From positions 1 through 42,977 of the forward strand of contig JAFXXU010000022.1 in the NCBI GenBank assembly GCA_017542125.1: 42,977 bases of DNA, given 5' to 3'. Numbering within the stretch: the first letter of the stretch is position 1; the number at the start of each line of letters is the position of its first letter. Shown in pieces: positions 8,431 to 16,330 of this stretch. The translations under genes and the position numbers were made by a program. The notes below the pieces were generated by a model. It was not told where the DNA came from. It did not search any database and worked only from the letters and a program-made list of their open reading frames with translations. The stretch is from Ruminococcus sp. (lineage in GTDB: Bacteria; Bacillota; Clostridia; Oscillospirales; Ruminococcaceae).

Positions 8431-9303
8431 ATGAAAAAATTAAACTTCAAACAAGCCTTTTCCTGTGCCCGGACGGAGTTCGTCAAGTGGGTCTGCGACG
8501 CACGAATGATGATCCTCGGGGTACTGCTGATATTCATTTACAGCTTCGCCATAGAGCCCCTTTTGAAGAACGCCGAGGAAATGGGCGAGCCGCTGAACAT
8601 CCTCGAGCCCTTTATCGCCATAGCCAATTCCGGCGCCATACTGCTGATAATACCCCTGGTGTTTCTGACCCTCATCGCCGACTTCCCGAAGATCGACACC
8701 AACACGGTGTTCTACATAATCCGGGTGGGCAGGGTCAACTGGCTGCTGGGGCAGATCATCAAGCTGGTGATGATGGCGCTGTCTTACCTTGCTTTCATAT
8801 TTGCGGGTGCAGTCATCCCCATGATCGGGCGGGGTTTCTGGTACAACGGCTGGAGCAACGTAGCCACGCAGTTTGCGGTGCGCTTCCCGGAGAAGTCCGG
8901 CAACTTCGGCGTGCAGCTGCTGCCGGAAAATCTTTACAATCAGCTGACGGTTTTTTCGGCGGCGATACAGAGCTATCTGCTGGTCTTCGCCTATCTTATG
9001 ATAATCGGACTGCTGCTGCTGGCCTTCTCCCTGGTGAAGAAAAAGACCATGGGCTTTGTCCTCTGCGGCGCGGTGATCTCCCTCGGGACGGCCTTCTGTT
9101 CGATCAAAACGGTTCTGATGTGGTCGATGCCCATGGCGAACAGCATCATCTGGCTGCACTTCACCAAGTACTTCCGGCAGCCGGTGGTATCCCTCGGCTT
9201 CTCGATCGGCTACCTGTGTACATTCATCGCAGTGCTGATAGTATTCTGCGTGGCGGCTATAAAGAAATTCAACTATGACAATGTGGCGGAGATAGCGACG
9301 TGA
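8431..9303 (+). CDS. ABC-2 type transporter permease B
   Basis: This 290-residue membrane protein is the same size as permease A but clearly diverged. About six hydrophobic segments are visible, including MMILGVLLIFIYSFAI near residue 30, a long one at about 65-85, LAFIFAGAVIPMIG near 125, and three in the C-terminal half ending GYLCTFIAVLIVFCVAAI. Different paired permeases and one ATPase are the arrangement of LanFEG and BcrAB-type exporters. GAGGAGG lies 10 bases before the ATG. The next gene, lipoprotein 5, starts 15 bases after its stop. The direction of transport cannot be proved from sequence, but ABC-2 systems generally export. Confidence 0.82.
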   Translation: MKKLNFKQAFSCARTEFVKWVCDARMMILGVLLIFIYSFAIEPLLKNAEEMGEPLNILEPFIAIANSGAILLIIPLVFLTLIADFPKIDTNTVFYIIRVGRVNWLLGQIIKLVMMALSYLAFIFAGAVIPMIGRGFWYNGWSNVATQFAVRFPEKSGNFGVQLLPENLYNQLTVFSAAIQSYLLVFAYLMIIGLLLLAFSLVKKKTMGFVLCGAVISLGTAFCSIKTVLMWSMPMANSIIWLHFTKYFRQPVVSLGFSIGYLCTFIAVLIVFCVAAIKKFNYDNVAEIAT

Positions 9304-9317
9304 AAGGAGAAAACGAT

Positions 9318-10454
9318 ATGAAAGCAAAAAACTTGATATCACTGCTCTGCGCAGCAGTGATGCTAACTGCCTGCTCCGCCACGGAAAACAACCCCAACGA
9401 GCATAAGGCCGACCCCGCGCTTACCGAGCCTAAGAGCATTTCTCAGCTTTATGAGGGGTATGAGGAACTGCAGGGGAAGGACTATGAGATATTTACAATG
9501 CCGGAAAAGATATTACCGCAGGGCATTGATAAGCTCTATACCTTTACGAGAAACAAGCGGTTTACAGTTGAGCAGGAACAGAACGGAAAACGTGTGTTCA
9601 AGGCTTTCTGGGGCAAGGAGTTTGACGAGAGCAAGTGCGCGTATTCGGCGTATGATACCTATTATACCTACAACGAGGACGGCGAAGAAACCGGCAGCTT
9701 TGATAACGGAAGTTTTATTTTGCAGAAAGCCGGCTCCGGAAGAATAAAAGACGACAAGGCGATCACATATTACAGCGTCGAGCAGGAACCGGATGCAGTA
9801 ATCCAGCTTGCAGGCGGGAGTGTGAAAACATCTGAGCTTGCCGAGAAAACAAAGCAATTCATCGCTGACTGCGGAGCGGATGATCTTTACGGGGATTTTT
9901 CTGTTGAGCCGATGTGGGTAACTGTGTTTGATACAGACAAAGGAATAAATGCAAGCGTGATCTGCGCTCTGTATTACTGCGGAGTACCCACAGATACATT
10001 TACAAATTATTTTAAAACCGGACAGAAGGACGGTCAGATGACGGACACTTACTATATCGCTCCGATGCTGACCTTGCAATTTGCAGGTCCTGATGATCTC
10101 AGAACGGCGCGTTTTTCAAGCGGTATCCGGATATACGACAAAAAAGAACTCACCTCGGCTATCACGCTGAAAGGAGCAGTATCACTGCTGGAGAAAGAGC
10201 TTGCGGAATATTCGGATTATGATTTCTTGTCAGTCAGGCTGTGCTATTGCTGTCTCTTAACAAGGCCGAACGGCGAAGAGTACGCAGATGATGAGAGCAA
10301 AATGAAAGAGCTTAAGGAGTCACTTTTGGATATCCACGATGAATCTGTTCCGACATGGTGCTTTTATTATCTGACATTAGCAGGACAAATGGAACTGATA
10401 AAGGTCAATGCCATCACCGGCGAGATAACGATAGATAAGGAGCAAAGGTCATGA
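9318..10454 (+). CDS. lipoprotein 5 of the array
   Basis: I chose the ATG at 9318 because AAAGGAG lies 8 bases before it. The 378-residue product starts MKAKNLISLLCAAVML with lipobox LTAC (C19). It keeps the family pattern in diverged form: LYTFTRNKRF ... FKAFWGKEFDESK in the first half, then ITLKGAVSLLEKELAEYSDY, a cysteine-rich LCYCCLLT strand, and VPTWCFYYLT / IKVNAITGEITI at the end. Base composition is again AT-richer than its neighbours, as in lipoproteins 1 and 2. The stop overlaps the start of lipoprotein 6. It is the first lipoprotein after the permeases, so the array is split by the transporter. Confidence 0.83.
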   Translation: MKAKNLISLLCAAVMLTACSATENNPNEHKADPALTEPKSISQLYEGYEELQGKDYEIFTMPEKILPQGIDKLYTFTRNKRFTVEQEQNGKRVFKAFWGKEFDESKCAYSAYDTYYTYNEDGEETGSFDNGSFILQKAGSGRIKDDKAITYYSVEQEPDAVIQLAGGSVKTSELAEKTKQFIADCGADDLYGDFSVEPMWVTVFDTDKGINASVICALYYCGVPTDTFTNYFKTGQKDGQMTDTYYIAPMLTLQFAGPDDLRTARFSSGIRIYDKKELTSAITLKGAVSLLEKELAEYSDYDFLSVRLCYCCLLTRPNGEEYADDESKMKELKESLLDIHDESVPTWCFYYLTLAGQMELIKVNAITGEITIDKEQRS

Positions 10455-11560
10455 TATTAAGAAAATCAATAGCTCTGCTCTGCGCGGCAGCCCTCCTTGC
10501 CTCCTGCGCCGACGTTCCGGAGGATGTCAAAACCTCTGCCGGGAGCAGCCCGGCGGACAGTACGGCAGCTTCTGCTGCGGAGGCTCCGGCGGGTGACAGC
10601 ACCGCCGAAAGCAGCGCCTTCGGGGAGTATGACAACATCAAATTCGCCCCGACCTTCGCGGTCTGCCCCGGTCAGCCTGAGGATATCGGCATCTATGAGG
10701 CCCAGCGCCGCACCGACCTGACTGAGCACTCGGAGGAGATATTCAAGGCCTTCTTCGGTGAGGACTTTGACAGTGCCGGGACGGTCAAAACTGAAACTGA
10801 TGTGAGCTTCGCCCATGACGGCATAGAGCTGCACGTCGTACCGAACTATATCTATTTCACCGACAGAAACGAGGCGGGCAAAAACCTCACCTATACCAAC
10901 GACGACACCCTCGAAGCGCTCTGCGAGGTCACCGACAGCTTTATGGACGAACGCCTCGCCCTCGCTGAGGGGGAGGCGACTGTGGGGGAGCTGAGCTCCC
11001 GGCTGGAGGGCTTCGTCGCCGGGCTGAAGGAGGCCGGGCTGGGCGAATACCGCCCCTTCACCCTGTCCTCGCTGACCAACGCCAAACAGGGGCGCAGCCT
11101 GCCCACCACCCTGCTCACCTACCGCAAGTACTTCAAGGGGCTGCCGGTGTTCAACCTCAATTACTGCTCCCGGACCGGCGAAGCTCCGGAGCTCAGCTAT
11201 AAGCTTATCGAGAGCGATTCGGTGAGCTTTGTATCTGCGGACAGGTTTTTCTCGGGGGGCTTTTCCTCGGAGTACACCGAGGTTCGCCGGGTCGGGGAGG
11301 CTGACAGCATCCTCACTCCGGAGCAGGCCGTGGAGACCGCCAGCCGGGAGCTTGCGGCGTATCTCGATCTCACCGCCCTGCGGCTCGACCTGGTGTATGT
11401 GCCGGTCATCCCGGAGGGGGCGGCGGACAACAGCGAAGTCACCCTTACTCCCTACTGGCAGCTGGCCTTCGGCTTGCAGCCCCTGTCGGAGCACTACGCC
11501 CTGATAAACGCCCTCACCGGCAAGGTGATCTATTATGAGGAAAGGAGAGAGCAGTCATGA
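10451..11560 (+). CDS. lipoprotein 6 of the array
   Basis: A 369-residue lipoprotein: MILRKSIALLCAAALLASC (C19), then a low-complexity Ser/Ala/Pro/Glu-rich linker to about residue 60 that would space the domain from the membrane. The folded part has IFKAFFGEDFDSA in place of the FLG..YDSS motif. It has the LTPEQAVETASRELAAYLDL helix and the C-terminal LTPYWQLAFG / YALINALTGKVIYYEE module. It overlaps lipoproteins 5 and 7 by four bases at each end (ATGA), which implies coupled translation. GC content is high. No catalytic motif was seen. Confidence 0.83.
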   Translation: MILRKSIALLCAAALLASCADVPEDVKTSAGSSPADSTAASAAEAPAGDSTAESSAFGEYDNIKFAPTFAVCPGQPEDIGIYEAQRRTDLTEHSEEIFKAFFGEDFDSAGTVKTETDVSFAHDGIELHVVPNYIYFTDRNEAGKNLTYTNDDTLEALCEVTDSFMDERLALAEGEATVGELSSRLEGFVAGLKEAGLGEYRPFTLSSLTNAKQGRSLPTTLLTYRKYFKGLPVFNLNYCSRTGEAPELSYKLIESDSVSFVSADRFFSGGFSSEYTEVRRVGEADSILTPEQAVETASRELAAYLDLTALRLDLVYVPVIPEGAADNSEVTLTPYWQLAFGLQPLSEHYALINALTGKVIYYEERREQS

Positions 11561-12702
11561 GATATAGGAGGGTTATCTCGGTGATGCTTGCGGCGGTGAT
11601 GCTCGCCGCCTGCGGCGCCTCCCCGGAGAGCGGCGAGGCATCCCGGGAGGACTTGGGGGAGGGCAGGGAGCGACTGAGCCTTTCGGAGATGAAAACGACT
11701 GCGGCTGAGGAATCCCGCCGGATAACCGAGAGCAGCTATGACAACATCACCGTGACACCGGGACTGAGCTTTACCGTGCCGGACAAGCTGGGGCAGTACC
11801 AGGTGAAGCCTGCCAAAAACTTCGGCGCCGACACCTGGGAGGCGTTTTTGCAGGAGTTCATCCCCGCCGGGGACTACGATCCCTCCAAGACCGCAGAATA
11901 CTCCGAGCCCTATCACACAAAAGTCTACTCGGACACGGAGAAGCATTATTTCTTCTGCCTTGCCAGTCCCGGCATCTGCAACGCAGACTATCTTGACGAT
12001 CGGGCTTTCGGAAAGGTCTTCGCCTCTGACCGGAACGACAGCTGTGTACTTCACGAGCCTGTAAAAAGCGTCGGGAACAAGCCTTTCAAGCTCGAAAAGG
12101 GCACCCTCGACCTGTCGGAGTACGCGGAAAAATGCCGCAGCTTCGCGGAGCGGTTCATCCGCGTCACCGGCTTTCCCAACGGTCTCGAGCCCGGTGCGGT
12201 CTATGTTTACGACGGGGGCGACGGCACATATTCCTGCGACCTGCATCTTCGCAACAGCATTGAGGGAGTGCCGATATTCGATGTTATCCCCGTCAGCCTT
12301 GCGGAGGAAATGAGCTTTACACCTGCCAAGACCTTCGGGGCACATTGTGCGTGCGTTTACGAGGGCGAGGTGGAGTGCTTCCAGCTCGACCAGGGCTTCG
12401 AGATATGTAAGACCGACGCGGAGTACACCGAGCTTATCAGTCCCAGCCATGCGCTTGAGCTGCTCAGCGAAAAGCTGTCAGCCTATGTCAATTATGAGCT
12501 GATAGACATGGAGCTCTGCTATATGCCGGTATGCCTGAACCCCCTCGGCGAGGACGAGACCCCGCCCGAGGACTACGAAGCGATATATCAGCTTACGCCC
12601 TACTGGTCGTTCTGCTTTGACCTCACCCCCGGTAATGAAAAGTTCGGCTTCGTAAACTGCCAGACCGGCGAAGCGGATATGTTTGTGAGCAGGAGGGATT
12701 GA
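11557..12702 (+). CDS. lipoprotein 7 of the array
   Basis: A 381-residue lipoprotein with lipobox LAAC (C19) and a short charged linker. The recognisable family segments are GQYQVKPAKNFGADTWEAFLQEF followed by YDPSK (quoted in part: DTWEAFLQEF), ISPSHALELLSEKLSAYVNY, and the C-terminal LTPYWSFCFDL / FGFVNCQTGEADMF module. It is translationally coupled to lipoprotein 6, and AGGAGG at 12691-12696 serves the next gene. Divergence from lipoproteins 1 to 3 is large, so the paralogues are of different ages. Ligand or partner unknown. Confidence 0.83.
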   Translation: MRYRRVISVMLAAVMLAACGASPESGEASREDLGEGRERLSLSEMKTTAAEESRRITESSYDNITVTPGLSFTVPDKLGQYQVKPAKNFGADTWEAFLQEFIPAGDYDPSKTAEYSEPYHTKVYSDTEKHYFFCLASPGICNADYLDDRAFGKVFASDRNDSCVLHEPVKSVGNKPFKLEKGTLDLSEYAEKCRSFAERFIRVTGFPNGLEPGAVYVYDGGDGTYSCDLHLRNSIEGVPIFDVIPVSLAEEMSFTPAKTFGAHCACVYEGEVECFQLDQGFEICKTDAEYTELISPSHALELLSEKLSAYVNYELIDMELCYMPVCLNPLGEDETPPEDYEAIYQLTPYWSFCFDLTPGNEKFGFVNCQTGEADMFVSRRD

Positions 12703-12706
12703 TGAT

Positions 12707-14002
12707 ATGAAAGCAAGAAAAATAACAACTCTGCTCTGCGCGGCAGTGATGCTCGCCGCCTGCGAGGATGTCCCGGAGAATTTGCAGTCGCGGGACAGCG
12801 AGCTTAACAACACAGAACAGGCCGAGCTAACGCTGCAAAAGGGGGATCTCGACACGATACGCAGCTGTCTTGCGGCGGATGCCTCCAAAAAATACGGAAC
12901 TATCACCGTCAAGCACGCCTCGGCGGGAACTGCGGCTGAAATGCCTGTGTACAAGGTCGAAGTCGGCGGCGGGGACTATACGGTGAAGGAGCTTGCACAG
13001 TATCTCTACGGCGATAAATACGACCTTGAGGATCAGTCAAAATACGATATCCGCCCCTGGGATTTCAACGGCGCCGAGCCCCAAAAGAACACGGACAAGT
13101 ACACCCCGGAGATAGATTATATCCCCTTTGCGATCTACTATCAGGTGGATACCTGTACTCCGTCGGAGGATGATGCCACCCGTTCGGTGCATATCTTCTC
13201 CAACGGCACCTGCTGGGGAGCGCAGGCGGGGCTCTATGAATACGGAAATGATTACGACGCGCCCTGGCTGGGTACAGTTAAGGCGCACTACTGCCCCGAA
13301 TATGAGGATATCTCGGCGGTGTCATATAGGATGTACGACGGCACCGAATGGCCTCTTGCGGACGCGGTGAAGTTCACCGAGGACTTCTGGAACGGAGAGC
13401 TTTCCAAAAACGACCCGCAGAAATTCCGCTACAAGGTATGGAGGGCGGAGGTGATTGACCTGCCCACCAATGACAATTACGGCTATCTGTTCATGATGTC
13501 CTGCGAGGACGAGTCCGGGAACCGCTATGACTGCGACTGCTACGACAACTTTGCGCTTATGGATAAACGGGTATATGAGGGCAAGCGTTTCTTTATAGCT
13601 CAGAATCAATGGCAGCTCAGTCTCAAAAAGGACGAGATAACAAGATTTGATAAGGCGTTTTCATTCAAGAAGACCGATACAGTGAGCGCCGGTAAGGAAC
13701 TGCTGACCCTCGGCGGTGCTATGACTGTTTTGCAGAATGAGCTGGCGGAGTTTATCGACTATGACTTCGAGACCGCAGAGCTTTGCTATTTGGTCACCTG
13801 CGACAAATACCCCGACAAGGACTACGGCGGCGTGCTGAAATACAGTCCCTATTACTGCACGAAATTCTGCGAGACCGTCATCAGACCCTACTGGTGCTTC
13901 CGCACCACAAACGGCTTTATCGACAACTGGAACACCACCGAGAATTACTACGTTGACGCCGTCACCGGCGAGATGATACATATAAAGTTGGGAGCGGAAT
14001 GA
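12707..14002 (+). CDS. lipoprotein 8 of the array
   Basis: At 431 residues this is the longest array member. The signal MKARKITTLLCAAVMLAAC gives C19 as lipidated cysteine. It keeps VYKVEVGGGDYTVKELAQYLYGDKYD in the N-terminal half (key: LYGDKYD), LTLGGAMTVLQNELAEFIDY, and IRPYWCFRTTN / YYVDAVTGEMIHIK at the end. An extra, aromatic- and cysteine-containing middle region accounts for the added length. It has a strong AGGAGG site and is followed 15 bases later by the transporter ATPase, so lipoproteins 5 to 8 sit exactly between the permeases and their presumed ATPase. Confidence 0.83.
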   Translation: MKARKITTLLCAAVMLAACEDVPENLQSRDSELNNTEQAELTLQKGDLDTIRSCLAADASKKYGTITVKHASAGTAAEMPVYKVEVGGGDYTVKELAQYLYGDKYDLEDQSKYDIRPWDFNGAEPQKNTDKYTPEIDYIPFAIYYQVDTCTPSEDDATRSVHIFSNGTCWGAQAGLYEYGNDYDAPWLGTVKAHYCPEYEDISAVSYRMYDGTEWPLADAVKFTEDFWNGELSKNDPQKFRYKVWRAEVIDLPTNDNYGYLFMMSCEDESGNRYDCDCYDNFALMDKRVYEGKRFFIAQNQWQLSLKKDEITRFDKAFSFKKTDTVSAGKELLTLGGAMTVLQNELAEFIDYDFETAELCYLVTCDKYPDKDYGGVLKYSPYYCTKFCETVIRPYWCFRTTNGFIDNWNTTENYYVDAVTGEMIHIKLGAE

Positions 14003-14017
14003 TAAGGAGGTAAAACT

Positions 14018-14656
14018 ATGAACATCATCGAAGTAAAAGACCTTGACCTAACCCTCGGCAAGACACAGATCCTCAAAAACATCAGCGTGAGCTTTGAGGA
14101 GGGGAAGATACACGGCCTTATCGGGCGCAACGGTTCGGGGAAGACCATGCTGATGAAATGCATCTGCGGGTTCATCAAGCCCACCCGCGGCGAGGTGATC
14201 GTGGACGGCAGGCGCGTGGGGAAGGAGGTTGACTTTCCCAAGGATATGGGTATAATAATAGAGACGCCGGGTTTCATCCCCTACTACTCCGGATATAAAA
14301 ATCTGAAACTGCTTGCCGGCCTCAATCACAAGATCGGCAAAGAGGAAGTCCGGGAGAGTATGCGCATGGTGGGGCTTGACCCCGACCTGCGGCGGCACGT
14401 TAGAAAGTACAGCCTCGGTATGCGCCAGCGCCTGGGGCTCGCACAGGCGATCATGGAAGACCCGAAAATACTCATCCTCGACGAGCCCTTCAACGGCCTT
14501 GACAAAGAAGGCGTTGCCGAGATGCGCGAGTATCTTCTCGGCTACAAGGAGCAGGGCAAGACCATCCTGATCTGCTCCCACTCTGCCGAAGATATATCCG
14601 TCCTCTGCGAGACGGTGCATGAGATGGACAAGGGGATCATTGAGAGGGTGCAGTGA
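14018..14656 (+). CDS. ABC transporter ATP-binding protein
   Basis: This 212-residue cytoplasmic ATPase has the full set of ABC motifs. Walker A is GRNGSGKT near residues 37-44, the signature is YSLGMRQRLGLAQAI near 130-144, Walker B is ILILDEPFNGLD near 151-162, and a switch histidine lies in LICSHSAED. Its short length and lack of a C-terminal extension fit the BcrA / LanF type that pairs with ABC-2 permeases. It would power the permeases at 7540-9303, which are 4.7 kb upstream; no other permease is in the block. AAGGAGG precedes the ATG. The following lipoprotein begins 11 bases after its stop. Confidence 0.93.
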   Translation: MNIIEVKDLDLTLGKTQILKNISVSFEEGKIHGLIGRNGSGKTMLMKCICGFIKPTRGEVIVDGRRVGKEVDFPKDMGIIIETPGFIPYYSGYKNLKLLAGLNHKIGKEEVRESMRMVGLDPDLRRHVRKYSLGMRQRLGLAQAIMEDPKILILDEPFNGLDKEGVAEMREYLLGYKEQGKTILICSHSAEDISVLCETVHEMDKGIIERVQ

Positions 14657-14667
14657 GGCAGGAAGAT

Positions 14668-15714
14668 ATGAAACTGATATCATTGGCGAGGATGACCGGG
14701 CTGGCGGCGGTGCTGCTGCTCACCTCCTGCGGCTCCGACGCTTCCCCGGAGAGCGCCTTATCAAGTGAGGCCGCTTCCTCCGAAACCGTCTTCGCACCTG
14801 ACAGCCCGGCCTCGGCAGCGCAGGAGCTGACGCTCTTTGACGCTGACATAAAGGGCTATGACGGCGAGGTGCTTTCCTTTGAGTTCGCCGGGGAGACATA
14901 CAGCGTGCGGTTCGATCACAGGAAATTTGCCGGTGACGATACCGCGGATGCAGCTATTCCCCGCAAGTGCCTTTCAGAGGAGATCATAAACAACCCCCTC
15001 GGCGAGGCGGTGAAGGCAAGGCTCCGCGCCCGGGCAGACTTCTCGTATATCGAGTACTGTGACGTGGTATCGGTCAACGGCAGAGTCCTCACAAACCCCA
15101 TTGACCCCGCCCGCACTGCGCCTGCGCCGCAGGAGCAGCTGGACTACACCCTCAGGCGCACCGGGGGAACAAAATGCACGCTGCAAAACTGCGACTACAC
15201 CTTCGAGATCGACGTCCAGGCCCTGCCCATGTACATGAAGGAGATCTACCGCGACGAGCTGAGCCCTGTGTTCTTCCGGGGTTATCAGTTCACCGACGGC
15301 AGGTTCATGATCTATGAGCTGTTGACCTACCCTGTCACCGACGAATACGGTCAGCTCGTTTACAGCATCGGCACCGACGATTATGTGACCGAAAACTGCC
15401 TTGGCTTCGTCGGCACAGTACAGAGCGTTGAGGGAGAGACCGCACGCATCCTGCTTGGCGACGGCGTGACGGCTTGCAGCGTCCCGGTGTATTTCAGCGA
15501 CGGAGAAGTGTCCCCCGGGCAGGATGCGGTGATCTTCATAAACGACACCGCCGAGCTTTTGGGCAGCGGCGGGGACAAGACCTATGACTTTGCCCTTGTC
15601 TACACCGACTTGGTGAGTCTCGGCCTTGATCCGGAGGCGCTGGCGGCTGCTGAGTATATCATTCCGAAGGATTTTTGCTGCGGCAGGTTCGAGACGGCAT
15701 CCGCCGGGCTGTAA
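14668..15714 (+). CDS. lipoprotein 9, not of the array family
   Basis: I chose the ATG at 14668 with AGGAA before it; a GTG at 14653 overlaps the ATPase stop and would give a poorer signal peptide. The 348-residue product has a signal peptide ending LLLTSC (C21) and a Ser/Ala/Glu-rich linker. The mature domain appears beta-rich and lacks the array motifs, with segments such as YDGEVLSFEFAGETYSVRFD, YIEYCDVVSVNGRV, and ARILLGDGVTACSVPVYF (quoted as short marks only). It closes the plus-strand run before the second sigma operon. Role unknown; co-expression with the transporter is likely from spacing. Confidence 0.8.
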   Translation: MKLISLARMTGLAAVLLLTSCGSDASPESALSSEAASSETVFAPDSPASAAQELTLFDADIKGYDGEVLSFEFAGETYSVRFDHRKFAGDDTADAAIPRKCLSEEIINNPLGEAVKARLRARADFSYIEYCDVVSVNGRVLTNPIDPARTAPAPQEQLDYTLRRTGGTKCTLQNCDYTFEIDVQALPMYMKEIYRDELSPVFFRGYQFTDGRFMIYELLTYPVTDEYGQLVYSIGTDDYVTENCLGFVGTVQSVEGETARILLGDGVTACSVPVYFSDGEVSPGQDAVIFINDTAELLGSGGDKTYDFALVYTDLVSLGLDPEALAAAEYIIPKDFCCGRFETASAGL

Positions 15715-15802
15715 GATTTACACACAGTTCATAACTTTTTGCCGGGAAAACGCCAAATACTGAGTGAGAGCGCTCGAAACCACACCGAAGGGAGATGACG
15801 GC

Positions 15803-16330
15803 TTGGACGCGAAAGCAGAGTTTGAAAAGCTCTATGAGCTGACGAAACGCACAGTCTACAACTACATAGTCTCGAAGTGCTTCAATATCGACGATACCGA
15901 CGATATCTTTCAGAACACCTACCTTGAGCTTTACTCCACGCTGACGCGCCGCACCCAGCCGCCGGAGGATCCTTTCGGGTATGTCATGGTCATCGCGGGC
16001 AGACAGCTGACGAGGTATTACTCTTTCATCCGGCGTATGCGGGGCAGACTGAGCATCGACCGCGACCCTGCGGGAGAGGAGCTGCCTGACGGCAGCTTTG
16101 ACCTGGAGGACAGCTTCACAGACCGCTGCACCGCTGAGCAGATCGCCGAGATTATAAAGGAAAAGCCGCTGCTGACTCAGAAGGCGTTTTTCCTGCACTA
16201 CAAGCGCGGCCTGACGCTGTCCGAGACTGCCTCGCTGCTGGGTATCAGCGAGGCATCGGTCAAGAAGCACATCTATACGACCCTTGCCGAGATAAAGAGA
16301 AAGCTTGAAAAGGAGGACAAAAATGGATGA
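15803..16330 (+). CDS. ECF-type RNA polymerase sigma factor 2
   Basis: I chose the TTG at 15803 because GGGAG ends 8 bases before it; the GTG at 15764 in the same frame has no such site. The 175-residue product has region 2 at about 5-75 (AEFEKLYELTKRTVYNYIVSK and DDTDDIFQNTYLELYSTL; key words DIFQNTYLELY). A region 4 helix-turn-helix lies at about 115-170 (KAFFLHYKRGLTLSETASLLGISEASVKKH; key words LSETASLLGISEASVK). It is not a close copy of sigma factor 1. Its anti-sigma partner overlaps by 8 bases. It may control the lipoprotein cluster upstream together with or instead of sigma 1. Confidence 0.88.
   Translation: MDAKAEFEKLYELTKRTVYNYIVSKCFNIDDTDDIFQNTYLELYSTLTRRTQPPEDPFGYVMVIAGRQLTRYYSFIRRMRGRLSIDRDPAGEELPDGSFDLEDSFTDRCTAEQIAEIIKEKPLLTQKAFFLHYKRGLTLSETASLLGISEASVKKHIYTTLAEIKRKLEKEDKNG

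Noticed and set aside
14018-15714. Bacteriocin precursor or lantibiotic modification genes near the ABC transporter
   Set aside because: I looked for a small peptide gene with a leader and double-glycine site and for LanB/LanC/LanM-like proteins from 1471 to 17420 and found none, so a production cluster is not supported.
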